NCBI RefSeq assembly: GCF_000525855.1
Contig: NZ_AODE01000014.1
Span: forward strand, 1 to 64,000
Source of the DNA: Listeria cornellensis FSL F6-0969
GTDB lineage: Bacteria; Bacillota; Bacilli; Lactobacillales; Listeriaceae
Reading direction: 5' to 3'
Length of the DNA: 64,000 nucleotides
Shown: in pieces, positions 18,990-30,882 of the stretch
Numbering within the stretch: the stretch's first letter is position 1
How the letters are laid out: each line of letters starts with the position of its first letter
Made by a program: the position numbers and the translations under genes
Notes under the pieces: model-generated
What the model was told of the DNA's origin: nothing
The model's input: only the letters and a program-made list of their open reading frames with translations
Databases searched by the model: none

Positions 18990-20076
18990 TCAGTTTGCCG
19001 TGATTTTTATTATTTCCAGAACGAGCCTGGTGAGTTTTTCGAGTTCTGAAACCGCGATTCGTTCACTTGTCGTGTGCGGATTTTCAAAGCCTGCCGCAAG
19101 GACGAGAAACGGAATGCCGCGATCATTGAAAACATTCGCATCCGTGCCACCTTCAAGCTGGAGCGCTTTTTTAGGAATGCGGAGTGCTTGCATAGCATCC
19201 GACGCAACTTCGCAGAGACGACTCGTTTCTGGCAGGCTGAAATGATGGTAGCTCATATGCGTCACATCTTGCACATCTGCCTTATATGTAACGCCTGTTT
19301 CGATGAATAGTTGCTTAATTTTCTCGACAAGCGGTAAACAATTTTCAAGTGGAAAGTCCGCGGAGAACTCCGAGAGAATCGTCACCTTTTCGTTTCCATT
19401 TTCTAAAACTTCGCCACCAAAATGATAGACTTGCCACGCGATCCCTGTATCTAGCGTGAAATTTTTGCGAATTTTCTTCATCGCCTCACGAGCAATCTGA
19501 ATGGCTGATTTTTCATGGGGGACACCAACTTCAATCCAAAAATCCAATTGCAGATGTGTTTTACTTGTTCGGATCATCCCTCCGACTGCGCCAGGTGCAT
19601 CTAAGCAATAGCCATACGCAGCGTCAACAAGGTCGAGATCAAATAATTTCGCACCAGTCAGCCCTTCTTCTTCTTTCGTTGTAAAAATAAATTCGACTTG
19701 TCCATGCGGCTGATCACTTTTGGCAAGGGTATCTGCAGCAGCAAGCATCGCGGCGACCCCGCTTTTGTCATCGGCACCTAAGATAGCTCGATTGGCTGTT
19801 TCGACATAACCATTTGTGACGATGACTTCTGGTAGAACCGGCGATGTGGCGGTATCCAAGTGCGCAGAAAATGCGATGACTGGGATTTGTTCCATAGCTT
19901 TATTCGTTGATGAAAATGTTGCGACAAGGCCTGATTGCTGATTACTAATTTTTACAGGGACACTGATTTGTTTAAAAAAAGGTTTGGATATAGGTCATGA
20001 TTTCTTGCTCTTGACCTGAATTGGACGGAATCGCTACCAACTCTAGAAAAAGGTCTTGTGCGTTATTTTGTGTCAT
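18990..20076 (-). CDS. M20-family peptidase, PepT-like, frame broken once
   Basis: About 361 residues. Zinc ligands and catalytic residues are visible: AFSAHLDTA (His and Asp), ILGADDKSGVAAML (bridging Asp), FTTKEEEGLTGA (catalytic and metal Glu), CLDAPGAVG, and the C-terminal EGGTDANVFNDRG. It resembles peptidase T/tripeptidase and the YqjE-type M20 group, so substrates are probably short peptides. The true start is the ATG at 20076 behind GGAGGTGA. An A7 run (19974-19980 on the plus strand) breaks the frame; removing one base gives ..TYIQTFFKQISVPVKISNQQSG... It is divergent from prli42. Confidence 0.87.
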
Positions 20077-20133
20077 TTTATTCACCTCCATCCTGTTTCT
20101 TAAAAAATATTAGCCAATTCCTACTAATTTCAC

Positions 20134-20162
20134 TTGAAATTCTCACATAAAGTAAGTATGAT
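20134..20162 (+). promoter_or_regulatory. Sigma-A-type promoter of prli42
   Basis: TTGAAA (20134-20139), exactly 17 bases, TATGAT (20157-20162). Confidence 0.75.
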
Positions 20163-20203
20163 AGAGATATCGAGATTTTATTTGGAAGGAGCCGTCTCAT
20201 TTT

Positions 20204-20299
20204 ATGTCTAACAAAAAAGTTGCTAAAGTTATCGTTATTTTGATGCTTGTTGCGATTGTAGCCTCTTCTGTTTTAACAGGGGTATTGATGTTCCTGTAA
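20204..20299 (+). CDS. prli42: Prli42-like 31-residue membrane miniprotein
   Basis: Thirty-one codons: MSNKKVAKVIVILMLVAIV and then ASSVLTGVLMFL. The short basic N-terminus (SNKKVAK) and the single membrane helix match the Listeria stressosome anchor Prli42, whose sequence I recall as nearly identical. Prli42 ties the stressosome protein RsbR to the membrane and helps activate sigma-B. A good promoter, an AAGGAG ribosome site about 12 bases upstream and a strong terminator frame it as a real gene, divergent from the PepT-like gene. It is too short for most gene finders. Confidence 0.85.
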   Translation: MSNKKVAKVIVILMLVAIVASSVLTGVLMFL

Positions 20300-20323
20300 T
20301 TGGTAATTGAATATGCGTTTTAG

Positions 20324-20352
20324 AAACCACATGGATTATGTGGTTTTTTTGT
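20324..20352 (+). terminator. Terminator of prli42
   Basis: AAACCACAT/ATGTGGTTT stem (20324-20346) with a 5-base loop and a T7 tail. Confidence 0.9.
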
Positions 20353-20386
20353 TGTATGCGCAGGGTATTCGTTTGATGGATTAATT

Positions 20387-20580
20387 GCTCGCCTGCCTTC
20401 GCTTATATTGGGGTTGTAGAACACCTTGTTCATAACAGCCAGGAAGGATTAACTGTTCGCTTTGCTCTCACTTATATTGGGGCTGTAGAACACTTTGTTC
20501 ATAACAGCCGGGAAGGACTAACTGTTCGCTTTGCTCTCACTTATATTGGGGCTGTAATTCACTTTGTTCATAACAGCCCC
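20387..20580 (+). repeat. 69-bp tandem repeat, about 2.8 copies, each with an internal stem
   Basis: The phrase CTTATATTGGGG recurs at 20402, 20471 and 20540, a period of 69. Units run 20387-20454, 20455-20523 and 20524-20580 (partial). Each contains a stem pairing GGTTGT or GGCTGT with ACAGCC about 20 bases later; in the last copy it lengthens to GGGGCTGT/ACAGCCCC. The T-to-C change in copy 1 keeps pairing through a G-U. The core is related to the repeats at 17020-17187, in the opposite orientation. No ORF was seen. Confidence 0.8.
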
Positions 20581-20735
20581 AACAAAAAAGAGCGATAGCG
20601 TATTTAAACGTACCACTCAAGACATCTAGGGAGTTTAGGGGTATGGATCTAGATGTATTATTTTATACCCGCTGTATTTTTTGTTAAACATTGGGTATTT
20701 CGGATTTGTTTACCCCTAGTATCTCCTATTTATTT
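20581..20735. other. Gene-free stretch before bkdB 3' end with short inverted repeats
   Basis: ACATCTAG (20622-20629) is inverted at 20649-20656, and AGGGGTA near 20637 is inverted as TACCCCT near 20711. These may form the 3' end of bkd transcripts, but no classical T-tailed terminator is visible. Confidence 0.4.
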
Positions 20736-21989
20736 TCAGTAGATTGGTGTGTTTTCTTTGGTGATTGTTTCGATATTTTCTTTCACTTTGCTCAGGAAAC
20801 GACCAGCTACCAGGCCATCTAAGATACGGTGGTCGATGGATAGGCAGAGATTCACCATGTTACGAATGGCAATCATATCGTCAATCACAACTGGACGTTT
20901 CACGATAGACTCAACTTGAAGAATCGCTGCTTGTGGGTGATTGATAATTCCCATCGATTGTACAGAACCGAATGAGCCCGTACTGTTAACTGTGAATGTG
21001 CCACCTGACATATCGTCTTGTGTCAGTTTTCCAGCGCGTGCTTTTGCCGCTAATTCTGTGATTTCGCGGGCGATGCCTTTAATCGATTTCTCGTCTGCGT
21101 GTTTGATAACGGGTACGAAAAGATGATTATCCGTAGCTACGGCGATGGAAATGTTGATATCTGCTCGTTCGATGATTTTATCACCAGCCCATGTGCTATT
21201 TAAAACGGGATACTCTTTCAGCGCTTGTGCAACAGCTTTAACGAAAAAGGCGAAATAGGTGAGGGAATAACCTTCTTCGGCTTTAAATTTGTTTTTTAGG
21301 GCATCACGATGGCGTACGAGACCTGTTGCATCTGCTTCTACCATCATCCAAGCGTGTGGGATTTCGTGCTTGCTCGATACCATGTGTTTGGCTATCGCTT
21401 TTCGAATACCGTCTATTGGGATTTCTCGATCACCGACTTGGCTTGTTGGCATTGGTGCACTTGGCTGTTGTTGTGTCGTTTTTGATTCTTCTACTGGTGG
21501 TTTTGGAGCTGCCGGAGCACCGTTTTCGACATACGCAAGAACATCTTTGCGCGTAATACGACCACCACGGCCAGTTCCACTGACATTGCCCAAATCGATA
21601 CCGTGTTCTGCTGCCAACGTTAAGACTGCTGGTGAGAATCGGCCTGTGGCGGTACTTTGCTTTGCAGGGGCTTTTTTCGGCGTGCTCACAGCAGGTTCTG
21701 ATTTCGGAGCCACACCTTCTGCTGGCGTTTTTTCGGACTCGGAGCCGCCTCCTGTTTCTATCATACAAATAACGGCGCCAACATCAAGCGTCTCATCTTC
21801 TGCTGCAATCAGTTCCTTAATGGTTCCAGTGAAGGAAGAAGGGATTTCGGCGGTTACTTTATCGGTCAATACTTCCGCTAAGGCATCGTATTTATTTACG
21901 TGGTCACCAGGCGCGACTAACCACTGACTAATCGTACCTTCTGTTACACTTTCACCAAGTTGCGGCATTGTAATTTTTTCAAGTGCCAT
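20736..21989 (-). CDS. bkdB: Branched-chain alpha-keto acid dehydrogenase E2 (dihydrolipoyl transacylase)
   Basis: 417 residues. The N-terminal lipoyl domain has the lipoylation site DKVTAEIPS near residue 44. A linker rich in Pro, Ala and Lys leads to the E1/E3-binding domain (FSPAVLTLAAEHGIDLGNVSGTGRGGRITRKDV, about 118-150) and another linker. The catalytic domain ends with the active-site DHRILDGLVAGRFL. It transfers the branched acyl group to CoA and is the core of the complex with BkdAA, BkdAB and Lpd. GGAGTG precedes the ATG. It is the last gene of the bkd operon. In Listeria this pathway makes primers for branched-chain fatty acids. Confidence 0.95.
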   Translation of the reverse strand: MALEKITMPQLGESVTEGTISQWLVAPGDHVNKYDALAEVLTDKVTAEIPSSFTGTIKELIAAEDETLDVGAVICMIETGGGSESEKTPAEGVAPKSEPAVSTPKKAPAKQSTATGRFSPAVLTLAAEHGIDLGNVSGTGRGGRITRKDVLAYVENGAPAAPKPPVEESKTTQQQPSAPMPTSQVGDREIPIDGIRKAIAKHMVSSKHEIPHAWMMVEADATGLVRHRDALKNKFKAEEGYSLTYFAFFVKAVAQALKEYPVLNSTWAGDKIIERADINISIAVATDNHLFVPVIKHADEKSIKGIAREITELAAKARAGKLTQDDMSGGTFTVNSTGSFGSVQSMGIINHPQAAILQVESIVKRPVVIDDMIAIRNMVNLCLSIDHRILDGLVAGRFLSKVKENIETITKENTPIY

Positions 21990-22003
21990 TCTTTTTCACT
22001 CCT

Positions 22004-22987
22004 TTAAAATTCCGCTAAATCACGCATCGCTTTTTCTACTTTGTCGGGGTTGATCATGAAATATTTCTCCATAGTCGGCGCAAAAGGCATCGACGGTGTA
22101 TCCGGCCCAGCTAGCCGCTTGATTGGCGCGTCTAAATCGAACAAGCAGTGCTCCGCGATGGTTGCAGCAACTTCGCCGATAATGCTTCCTTCTTTATTAT
22201 CCTCCGTGACAAGGAGAACTTTCCCCGTTTTCTTGGCAGCCTCGATAATCGCTTCTTTATCTAATGGATAAATCGTTCTTAAATCTAAAATTTCCGTTTC
22301 AATACCATCGCTCGCTAATTTTTCAGCCGCTTGTTGGGCAAAATGAACGGCTAAACCATACGTGATAACCGTCAAATCGTCGCCTTCGCGAACCACATTT
22401 GCTTTTCCGATTGGCACGGTATAATCTGTATCCGGTACTTCGCCTTTAATAAGACGGTACGCGCGTTTGTGCTCTAAAAATAGAACAGGATCGTTATCGC
22501 GAATCGCAGCTTTTAAAAGGCCTTTCGCATCGTATGGACTCGATGGCATCACGATTTTCAAACCTGGTTGCCCTGAGAAAACTTTCTCGATGGATTGGGA
22601 ATGGTAAAGAGCTCCATGTACGCCACCACCATAAGGCGCGCGAAAAACAATCGGACAGCTCCAATCATTGTTGGATCGGTAACGAATCCGCGATGCTTCC
22701 GAGATAATTTGATTCACGGCAGGCATGATAAAATCAGCAAATTGCATTTCAGCGACTGGACGCATGCCGTACATCGCAGCACCAATTCCAACACCGGCAA
22801 TCGCAGACTCGGCTAAAGGCGTATCTAGCACGCGATCTTCGCCAAATTGGTCAAAAAGTCCAGCAGTTGCTTTAAAAACGCCGCCCTTTTTCCCAACATC
22901 TTCTCCTAAAATAAATACGTTCTCATCGCGCTCCATCTCTTCACGAAGCGCAGCCGTAATGGCATCAATATATGAAATGACAGGCAT
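22004..22987 (-). CDS. bkdAB: Branched-chain alpha-keto acid dehydrogenase E1 beta subunit
   Basis: 327 residues. It starts with YIDAITAALREEMERDENVFILGEDVGKKGGVFKAT, the transketolase pyrimidine-binding domain. It contains PLAESAIAGVGIGAAMYGMRPVAEMQFADFIMPA near 60-95 and a C-terminal transketolase_C domain (VTYGLAVHFAQQAAEKL..DLRTIYPLDKEAI). With BkdAA it forms the thiamine-diphosphate-dependent decarboxylase. It lies 57 bases after bkdAA and 14 bases before bkdB, in one operon. Confidence 0.95.
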   Translation of the reverse strand: MPVISYIDAITAALREEMERDENVFILGEDVGKKGGVFKATAGLFDQFGEDRVLDTPLAESAIAGVGIGAAMYGMRPVAEMQFADFIMPAVNQIISEASRIRYRSNNDWSCPIVFRAPYGGGVHGALYHSQSIEKVFSGQPGLKIVMPSSPYDAKGLLKAAIRDNDPVLFLEHKRAYRLIKGEVPDTDYTVPIGKANVVREGDDLTVITYGLAVHFAQQAAEKLASDGIETEILDLRTIYPLDKEAIIEAAKKTGKVLLVTEDNKEGSIIGEVAATIAEHCLFDLDAPIKRLAGPDTPSMPFAPTMEKYFMINPDKVEKAMRDLAEF

Positions 22988-23044
22988 TTTTATTCCTCCT
23001 AATTCGAAAGGGTCTAAACAACAGCCCTAACGTAAATAAATCGT

Positions 23045-24031
23045 TTATTGTTCTTCGTAAACGTGTAATAGCGCGGATTCTGGTTCGGCATAACTTGCGT
23101 TTTCTGCATAGTCTGTCGCTTCGTTGACCAGCGTCATCACTTCTTTTTCGAAGACTTCTTTTTTGGCGTCATCCAGCAAGCCGAGTTCTTCCAATTCTTT
23201 CGTATAAACAGCGAGCGGATCGCGTTCTTTCGCTTTGTTTACTTCTTCCAATGTACGGTAACTTCTATCGTCATCGTCTGAGGAATGTGGTGTGAAGCGG
23301 TATGTCATTGTTTCAATCAACGTTGGGCCTTCTCCGCGACGGGCGCGATCTGTGGCTTCCTTAAACGCTAAGTAAACTTCTGTCATGTTATTCCCGTCGA
23401 CGCGAACGCCTGGGATGCCATAACCTAAGCCGCGATCGGATAATTTTTCGGCCGCGTACTGTTTTTCGACTGGGACAGAAATAGCATATTGATTGTTATG
23501 AATAACGAAGACAACAGGCAATTTATGCACACTCGCAAAGTTGATACCTTCGTGAAAATCGCCTTGGTTGGATGATCCTTCGCCGGTTGATGTGTAAGCA
23601 ACGATTGGATCTCTCTTCATTTTAGCGGCTAGTCCAATTCCAGCTGCGTGTGGAAATTGGGTAGTTACCGGTGAGCTTTGCGTTACAATGCGATTGGTTT
23701 TTTGACCGAAATGGGCTGGCATTTGACGTCCGCCAGAGTTCGGGTCTTCTGCTTTAGCAAACGCGCTGAGCATAATATCGCGCGCCGTCATGCCGAATGA
23801 CAGAACGACAGCTAAGTCGCGGTAGTACGGCAAACAATAATCTTTTTCTAAATCAAACGCAAAAGCAGCACCGATTTGAGCAATTTCTTGTCCTTGTCCT
23901 GATATCGTGAATGGTATTTTCCCTGAGCGATTGAGTAGCCATAACCGCTCATCGATACGTCGTGTTAATAATAGTTTTTGGTACATTTCTAATAAGGTTT
24001 CATCTGATAAACCTGTTTCTCTTAATCCCAT
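23045..24031 (-). CDS. bkdAA: Branched-chain alpha-keto acid dehydrogenase E1 alpha subunit
   Basis: About 328 residues. E1 dehydrogenase motifs: RIDERLWLLNRSGKIPFTISGQGQE near 30, MPAHFGQKTNRIVTQSSPVTTQFPHAAGIG near 105, and the thiamine-diphosphate motif STGEGSSNQGDFHEGINFA..HNNQYAIS near 150-185. The C-terminal Ser-containing loop TPHSSDDDDRSYR is where phosphorylation occurs in eukaryotic homologs. The ribosome site AAGGAGG fits the ATG at 24031 and leaves a TTG six bases earlier too close. It lies downstream of lpd. Confidence 0.94.
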   Translation of the reverse strand: MGLRETGLSDETLLEMYQKLLLTRRIDERLWLLNRSGKIPFTISGQGQEIAQIGAAFAFDLEKDYCLPYYRDLAVVLSFGMTARDIMLSAFAKAEDPNSGGRQMPAHFGQKTNRIVTQSSPVTTQFPHAAGIGLAAKMKRDPIVAYTSTGEGSSNQGDFHEGINFASVHKLPVVFVIHNNQYAISVPVEKQYAAEKLSDRGLGYGIPGVRVDGNNMTEVYLAFKEATDRARRGEGPTLIETMTYRFTPHSSDDDDRSYRTLEEVNKAKERDPLAVYTKELEELGLLDDAKKEVFEKEVMTLVNEATDYAENASYAEPESALLHVYEEQ

Positions 24032-24053
24032 TGCCAAATTTCCTCCTTATTTG

Positions 24054-26558
<2,505 letters not shown>

Positions 26559-26678
26559 GTATTCTTACCTCCATGTGAATCAAAATATCATTCTCTGACC
26601 TATTGTAACATGCCTACATCACAAACTTAAAAAGCTTTGCATCCCAACACTTGAAATCGTTTTATTCGAAGTTTTGTA

Positions 26679-27555
26679 TCATTTTCCGATCATTCCAACA
26701 GTTAGTATTAATGAGGCAAGTTTGTTATCTGCCGAGTCGCTTCTAGAGGCTATGATGACAGGGACTTTCACACCAGCAATAATACCGCCAACTCTAGCCC
26801 CAGCGAAGTAAACGAGGGATTTATATAAAATATTCCCAGCTTCAATCGTAGGAACAATCAAAATATCAGCATCACCAGCAACTTCACTAACAATATTCTT
26901 ATGCAATGCAGCCGTTTTAGAAATCGCATTATCAAAAGCAAGCGGTCCTTCCACGGTTGCCTCGCTATCAGGGAATGCTTTGAAATACGCTGCGACTTGA
27001 GCAGCTTGAACAGAAGAATGCATTTTAGGATTTTCTTTTTCCACCGCGCTCAAAATCGCCACTTTTGGTTTTTTAATTCCGAGTTTGCGTGCTACTTCAA
27101 TAGCATTGTGGGTAATCTGAATCTGTTCTTCCTCATTTGGCGCTATATTCATCGCCACATCAGAAATAATTAATGGCTTATCATACGCGGGAATTTCAAA
27201 TACAGAAACGTGCGATAACAAGTCTTTAGCCCGTAATTGGTATTCACGCTTCAGAACTGTCTTTAAAATGAGTCCAGTCGGCAGGTTGCCCTTCATCAGG
27301 ATATCCGCTTCTTTGTTAACAACAGCTTCTGCCGCTTTTTCAGCAGCTTCTTGCTCCGAACTGGTTGCAATGATACGTATATTTGGTGATTGTAAGGAGA
27401 TCGATTCCGCCTGACCAAACAACAAAAAGTTCGCAATACCAAGTTCCAACGCTTGCTCTACTACTTCTAAAATAACAGGGTCATCCGCGCCTGCAATGGC
27501 AACTGTCACATTTTTGTGTGGTTTTACAGGATTAAATATTGATTTTTTTTGTCAT
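26679..27555 (-). CDS. ptb: Phosphate butyryltransferase, frame broken once near the N-terminus
   Basis: About 291 residues. It exchanges CoA for phosphate on branched acyl-CoA and is the first gene of the bkd operon. The body carries PTA_PTB signatures: DILMKGNLPTGLILKTVL near 90, NIAPNEEEQIQITHNAIEVAR near 150, VEGPLAFDNAIS near 205 and AGNILYKSLVYFAGARVGGIIAGVKVPVI near 240. The real start is the ATG at 27555 behind a perfect AGGAGG. A T8 run (27543-27550) stops that frame at codon 8; with one base removed it reads MTKKSIFNPVKPHKNVTVA... Confidence 0.93.
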
Positions 27556-27597
27556 AAAAGGCCTCCTAATTTGCGATTTTCACAGAAAAAAAACCTA

Positions 27598-27678
27598 CAT
27601 CTCAAATTAGTAGTTGTTTTTATGACCAGGTAATAAAAAACACTTCCTCATCATTGTAAGCAAATTTCTTTTGAGATG
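27598..27678. promoter_or_regulatory. Inverted repeat flanking the ptb promoter region
   Basis: CATCTCAAA at 27598-27606 is inverted as TTTGAGATG at 27670-27678, 63 bases apart, upstream of ptb and just past the recN stop side. It could be a paired operator or the base of a leader stem. The regulator is unknown; I saw no convincing -12/-24 sigma-54 element or CodY box. Confidence 0.35.
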
Positions 27679-27702
27679 CAAGCTATTTAATTCATTTTTA
27701 GG

Positions 27703-29400
27703 TTACGATTGCTTTTTTGCTTTGATTTTCATTGCTTGCGTGAGCATTTCATTGGCGTGTTGTTTCGTCACATCTGTCACTTCAATTCCTGCAATCATGC
27801 GACTGATCTCCTCGATTTTTTCATCGCCAGAAAGCGGTGTAACAGAGGTCATCGTACGGTTTTCCGTCGTTGCCTTAGAAATGTAGAAGTGGTGATCTGC
27901 CATCGCGGCAACTTGCGGTAAATGAGAAATACAGAGTACTTGCGAACCGATTGCAACAGCGTAAATTTTCTCAGCAATCGCTTGTGCCACGCGTCCACTA
28001 ACGCCGGTGTCGACCTCATCGAAAATAATCGACGTAATACCTTGATGCCGCGAAAAAATGGTTTTAAGTGCCAACATCATACGCGAAAGTTCCCCACCAG
28101 AAGCGACTTTCGAAAGGGCTTTTAGCGGTTCACCTGGGTTGGTACTCATATAAAATGCGACTTTGTCAACACCGTTTTCTGTAAATTCATTGGTTTGTGT
28201 AGCGAAATTGACTTGGAAAATCGCTTTTTCCATGTAGAGTTGATTCAGCTCGTTTTTGATTTGTTTTCCGAGTTGTGTTGCTGCTTTTTGGCGAATCGCG
28301 GTTAATTCAGTAGCTAGATCACTTAAGCGGTTTTTCGCTTTCTCCAAGTCTTGCTCTAGTTGACCAAGATGGGTTTCGCGATCCGATAGTTCCAGGATTT
28401 CCTGATCGATTTCCTCGTTATACTGAATAATCGCCTCAACTGTTTTACCGTATTTCCGCTTCAATTGGCTTAATTCATTTAGCCGTGTTTCAATGGTATC
28501 CAGTTCATCCGGTTGGAATTCCAGTTTATCGAGTTCTTGTCGAATTTGCATCGCACTGTCTTCCAATAAATAAAAACTCGATGCCACGGATTCACTGAGC
28601 GTCTTGTATTCTGGTAAAATATCGCTTGCCGACGCGACATGACGCATTGCCTCCGAGATGAATTCGAGACCACGTTCTTCCCCTTGAAGCGCCGTATAGG
28701 CATTTTGCAAGCTTTCATTGATTTTCTCGAAATTCGCAAGGACGTGTTTTTGCTCGACTAAGCCTTCTTCTTCACCTAGTCGCAAATTTGCACTCGTAAT
28801 TTCATCTTGTTGAAAGCGAAGCATATCTAGGCGTTGTGCGAGCTCTTGTTCATTTTTCGTCCAGTTGCGCCACTTCTTCTTCATTTCCATATATGCCGCG
28901 TATTCCGTCTGATAAGTCGTGAGTGTAGGGCCAATATTTTTCCAAGCAAACCGGTCGAGAAGCTGCAAATGAAACTCATCATTCATCAATTCCTGATGTT
29001 CATGTTGGCTATGAATATCAATAAGCCTCGAGCCTATTTCCCGCAAAACAACAGTTGTCGCAAGCTTTCCATTAATTCGGCACGTATTTTTCCCACTTTG
29101 AAACAACATACGCTCCAGAACGACCATACCGTCACTTGCATCGATACCATTGTGTTCTAGCGCCTCTAAACAGCCTTTATTCTGCGGATTAATTGTGAAT
29201 AAGCCCTGTATTTCTAGCTTTTCTTCTCCATGTCTAATAAAATCAACAGAACCTCTGCCACCGACAAGAAGACCGAGCGCATCAATAATAATCGATTTTC
29301 CAGCGCCGGTTTCCCCTGTTAGAACAGTCATACCTTCTTGAAAAGATAGATTTAAAGATTCGATGATAGCAAAATTTCTAATCGTTAGTTCTTGTAACAA
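27703..29400 (-). CDS. recN: DNA repair protein RecN
   Basis: 565 residues, an SMC-like ATPase that acts at double-strand breaks. It begins LQELTIRNFAIIESLNLSFQEGMTVLTGETGAGKSIIIDALGLL with Walker A. Long heptad-rich coiled coil spans about 155-390. The C-terminal half has the signature KVASGGELSRMMLALK and Walker B ITSIIFDEVDTGVSGR. The TTG at 29400 follows GAGGTGA by six bases. It lies 17 bases after argR, and the argR-recN order is widely conserved in Firmicutes. Confidence 0.95.
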   Translation of the reverse strand: MLQELTIRNFAIIESLNLSFQEGMTVLTGETGAGKSIIIDALGLLVGGRGSVDFIRHGEEKLEIQGLFTINPQNKGCLEALEHNGIDASDGMVVLERMLFQSGKNTCRINGKLATTVVLREIGSRLIDIHSQHEHQELMNDEFHLQLLDRFAWKNIGPTLTTYQTEYAAYMEMKKKWRNWTKNEQELAQRLDMLRFQQDEITSANLRLGEEEGLVEQKHVLANFEKINESLQNAYTALQGEERGLEFISEAMRHVASASDILPEYKTLSESVASSFYLLEDSAMQIRQELDKLEFQPDELDTIETRLNELSQLKRKYGKTVEAIIQYNEEIDQEILELSDRETHLGQLEQDLEKAKNRLSDLATELTAIRQKAATQLGKQIKNELNQLYMEKAIFQVNFATQTNEFTENGVDKVAFYMSTNPGEPLKALSKVASGGELSRMMLALKTIFSRHQGITSIIFDEVDTGVSGRVAQAIAEKIYAVAIGSQVLCISHLPQVAAMADHHFYISKATTENRTMTSVTPLSGDEKIEEISRMIAGIEVTDVTKQHANEMLTQAMKIKAKKQS

Positions 29401-29417
29401 ATCTATTCACCTCAAAT

Positions 29418-29867
29418 TTAGAGCATCTCAATAAAGCGCTCTGCTAATACTTTCGCTTCGGCTTCACTTCTGCAAATAATTAAACACGTATCATCTCCGC
29501 ACAAAGAGCCAACTTTTTCTTCCCAATTCAAATTATCAATCAAGGCTCCAATGGCATTCGCATTACCAGGCATTACTTTTAGGATAAGCATAAATTGCAC
29601 AGTTTCCACACTGATAAATGCGTCCACAAGGGATCGTTTCAGCTTTTGGTGTGGATTAAAACGGTTATCGGCCGGCAGACTGTATTTATAATTACCAGTT
29701 TGTGTCGGAACTTTTACCAAATGCAATTCTTTAATATCGCGGGAAATCGTGGCTTGGGTGACTTTGACATCTCTTTTTAGCAATAACTCAACAAGATCTT
29801 CTTGCGTTTCGATTTCGTTTGACGTTACGAGTTCTCTAATAATAATATGACGATGACCTTTATTCAT
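29418..29867 (-). CDS. argR: Arginine repressor ArgR/AhrC
   Basis: 149 residues. The N-terminal winged helix (residues 1-70) contains [35 protein letters not shown]. The C-terminal hexamerisation and arginine-binding domain ends [18 protein letters not shown] with the conserved GDDT. It represses arginine synthesis and activates catabolism when arginine is present. GAGGTGAG precedes the ATG. The next upstream gene, tlyA, is separated by a terminator. Confidence 0.95.
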   Translation of the reverse strand: MNKGHRHIIIRELVTSNEIETQEDLVELLLKRDVKVTQATISRDIKELHLVKVPTQTGNYKYSLPADNRFNPHQKLKRSLVDAFISVETVQFMLILKVMPGNANAIGALIDNLNWEEKVGSLCGDDTCLIICRSEAEAKVLAERFIEML

Positions 29868-30020
29868 TATTTCTCACCTCACGAACTTTTTCTCTCTTAC
29901 ATCTTAGCCCAAAACGAGCGTAAAGTCACGGATTTAACTTGAAAAAAAGTTTCTAAACAGTCGTATGCATGTGAAAAAGCTAAAATAAGGGTTGAAAATG
30001 CGCCAAAGTGGCTTGAAATA

Positions 30021-30054
30021 TAAAAAGCCGAGCCATCTAAACCAGATAACTCGA
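30021..30054 (-). terminator. Terminator after tlyA
   Basis: CGAG..ATCT pairs with AGAT..CTCG and is followed on the minus strand by GCTTTTTAT. It lies ten bases past the tlyA stop, so argR-recN probably has its own promoter in 29868-30020. Confidence 0.75.
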
Positions 30055-30063
30055 CATGTATAA

Positions 30064-30880
30064 TTATTCTAATTTCGTATGGGCTTTCGTCACAATTTCC
30101 GCGAGGTCCGTCGCAGATAAATGATTTTTGCCCTTGTTATCCCATTTTAGATGGGCAATAAATTCGATGTTTCCTTCACCACCCGTAATCGGAGAAAAAT
30201 CTACAGCAAGGACAGTATAGCCTTCTGTAATCGCAAAAGTCGTGATTTTCTCGATGACTTCCAGATGAATTTTTGCGTCACGGATAATGCCTTTCTTGCC
30301 GACTTGTTCTTTTCCGGCCTCAAATTGTGGCTTTATTAAACACATGACTTCCCCATCACTCACCAAAACCGTTTTTAGAACGGGTAAAATCAATTTTAAT
30401 GAGATAAAGGAAACGTCAATAGTCGCGAAATCAGCTAATCCTTGCTCAAAATCAGTCGGTGTTACATAACGGAAATTCGTGCGCTCCATAACAGTCACGC
30501 GCGGATCATTACGTAGTTTCCACGCTAACTGGTTATAACCAACGTCTAACGCATACGAATGTTTCGCGCCATTTTGTAGGGCGCAATCTGTAAATCCACC
30601 TGTCGAGGAGCCAATATCTAGCAACAGCTTGTCGGCCACATCCAAATTAAATACTTGGAGTGCTTTTTCAAGCTTCAGACCGCCGCGACTCACATAAGGC
30701 ATCACTTTTCCCTTCACCTGAAAAACAGCTTCTACAGGGAATTTCTCGCCAGGTTTATCAACGCGTTCTTCTTTTAAATACACTAAGCCAGCCATCACGG
30801 ACCGTTTCGCTTTTTCGCGTGTTTCAAATAAGCCTTGTTCTACTAATAATACGTCTACACGTTCTTTTTTTTATCGCCAT
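30064..30880 (-). CDS. tlyA: TlyA family rRNA methyltransferase (YqxC), frame broken once
   Basis: About 271 residues. The S4 RNA-binding domain is at 1-65 (RVDVLLVEQGLFETREKAKRSVMAGLV, PYVSRGGLKLEKAL). A Rossmann methyltransferase follows, with SAM loop LLLDIGSSTGGFTDCALQNGA and catalytic DFATIDVSFISLKLILPVL. The family includes 2'-O-methyltransferases of 16S/23S rRNA and hemolysin-like proteins. As printed only an internal ATG gives a long frame. Removing one T from T8 (30865-30872) extends it to an ATG at 30880, two bases after the dxs stop. Confidence 0.9.
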
Positions 30881-30882
30881 CT

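Noticed and set aside
20387-20580. Regular repeats that could suggest a small CRISPR array
   Set aside because: Units are contiguous 69-mers without unique spacers, contain an inner stem, and no cas gene is near.
27575-27592. Possible CodY box (ATTTTCACAGAAAA) upstream of ptb
   Set aside because: Too many mismatches to the AATTTTCWGAAAATT consensus and the spacing is off by one.
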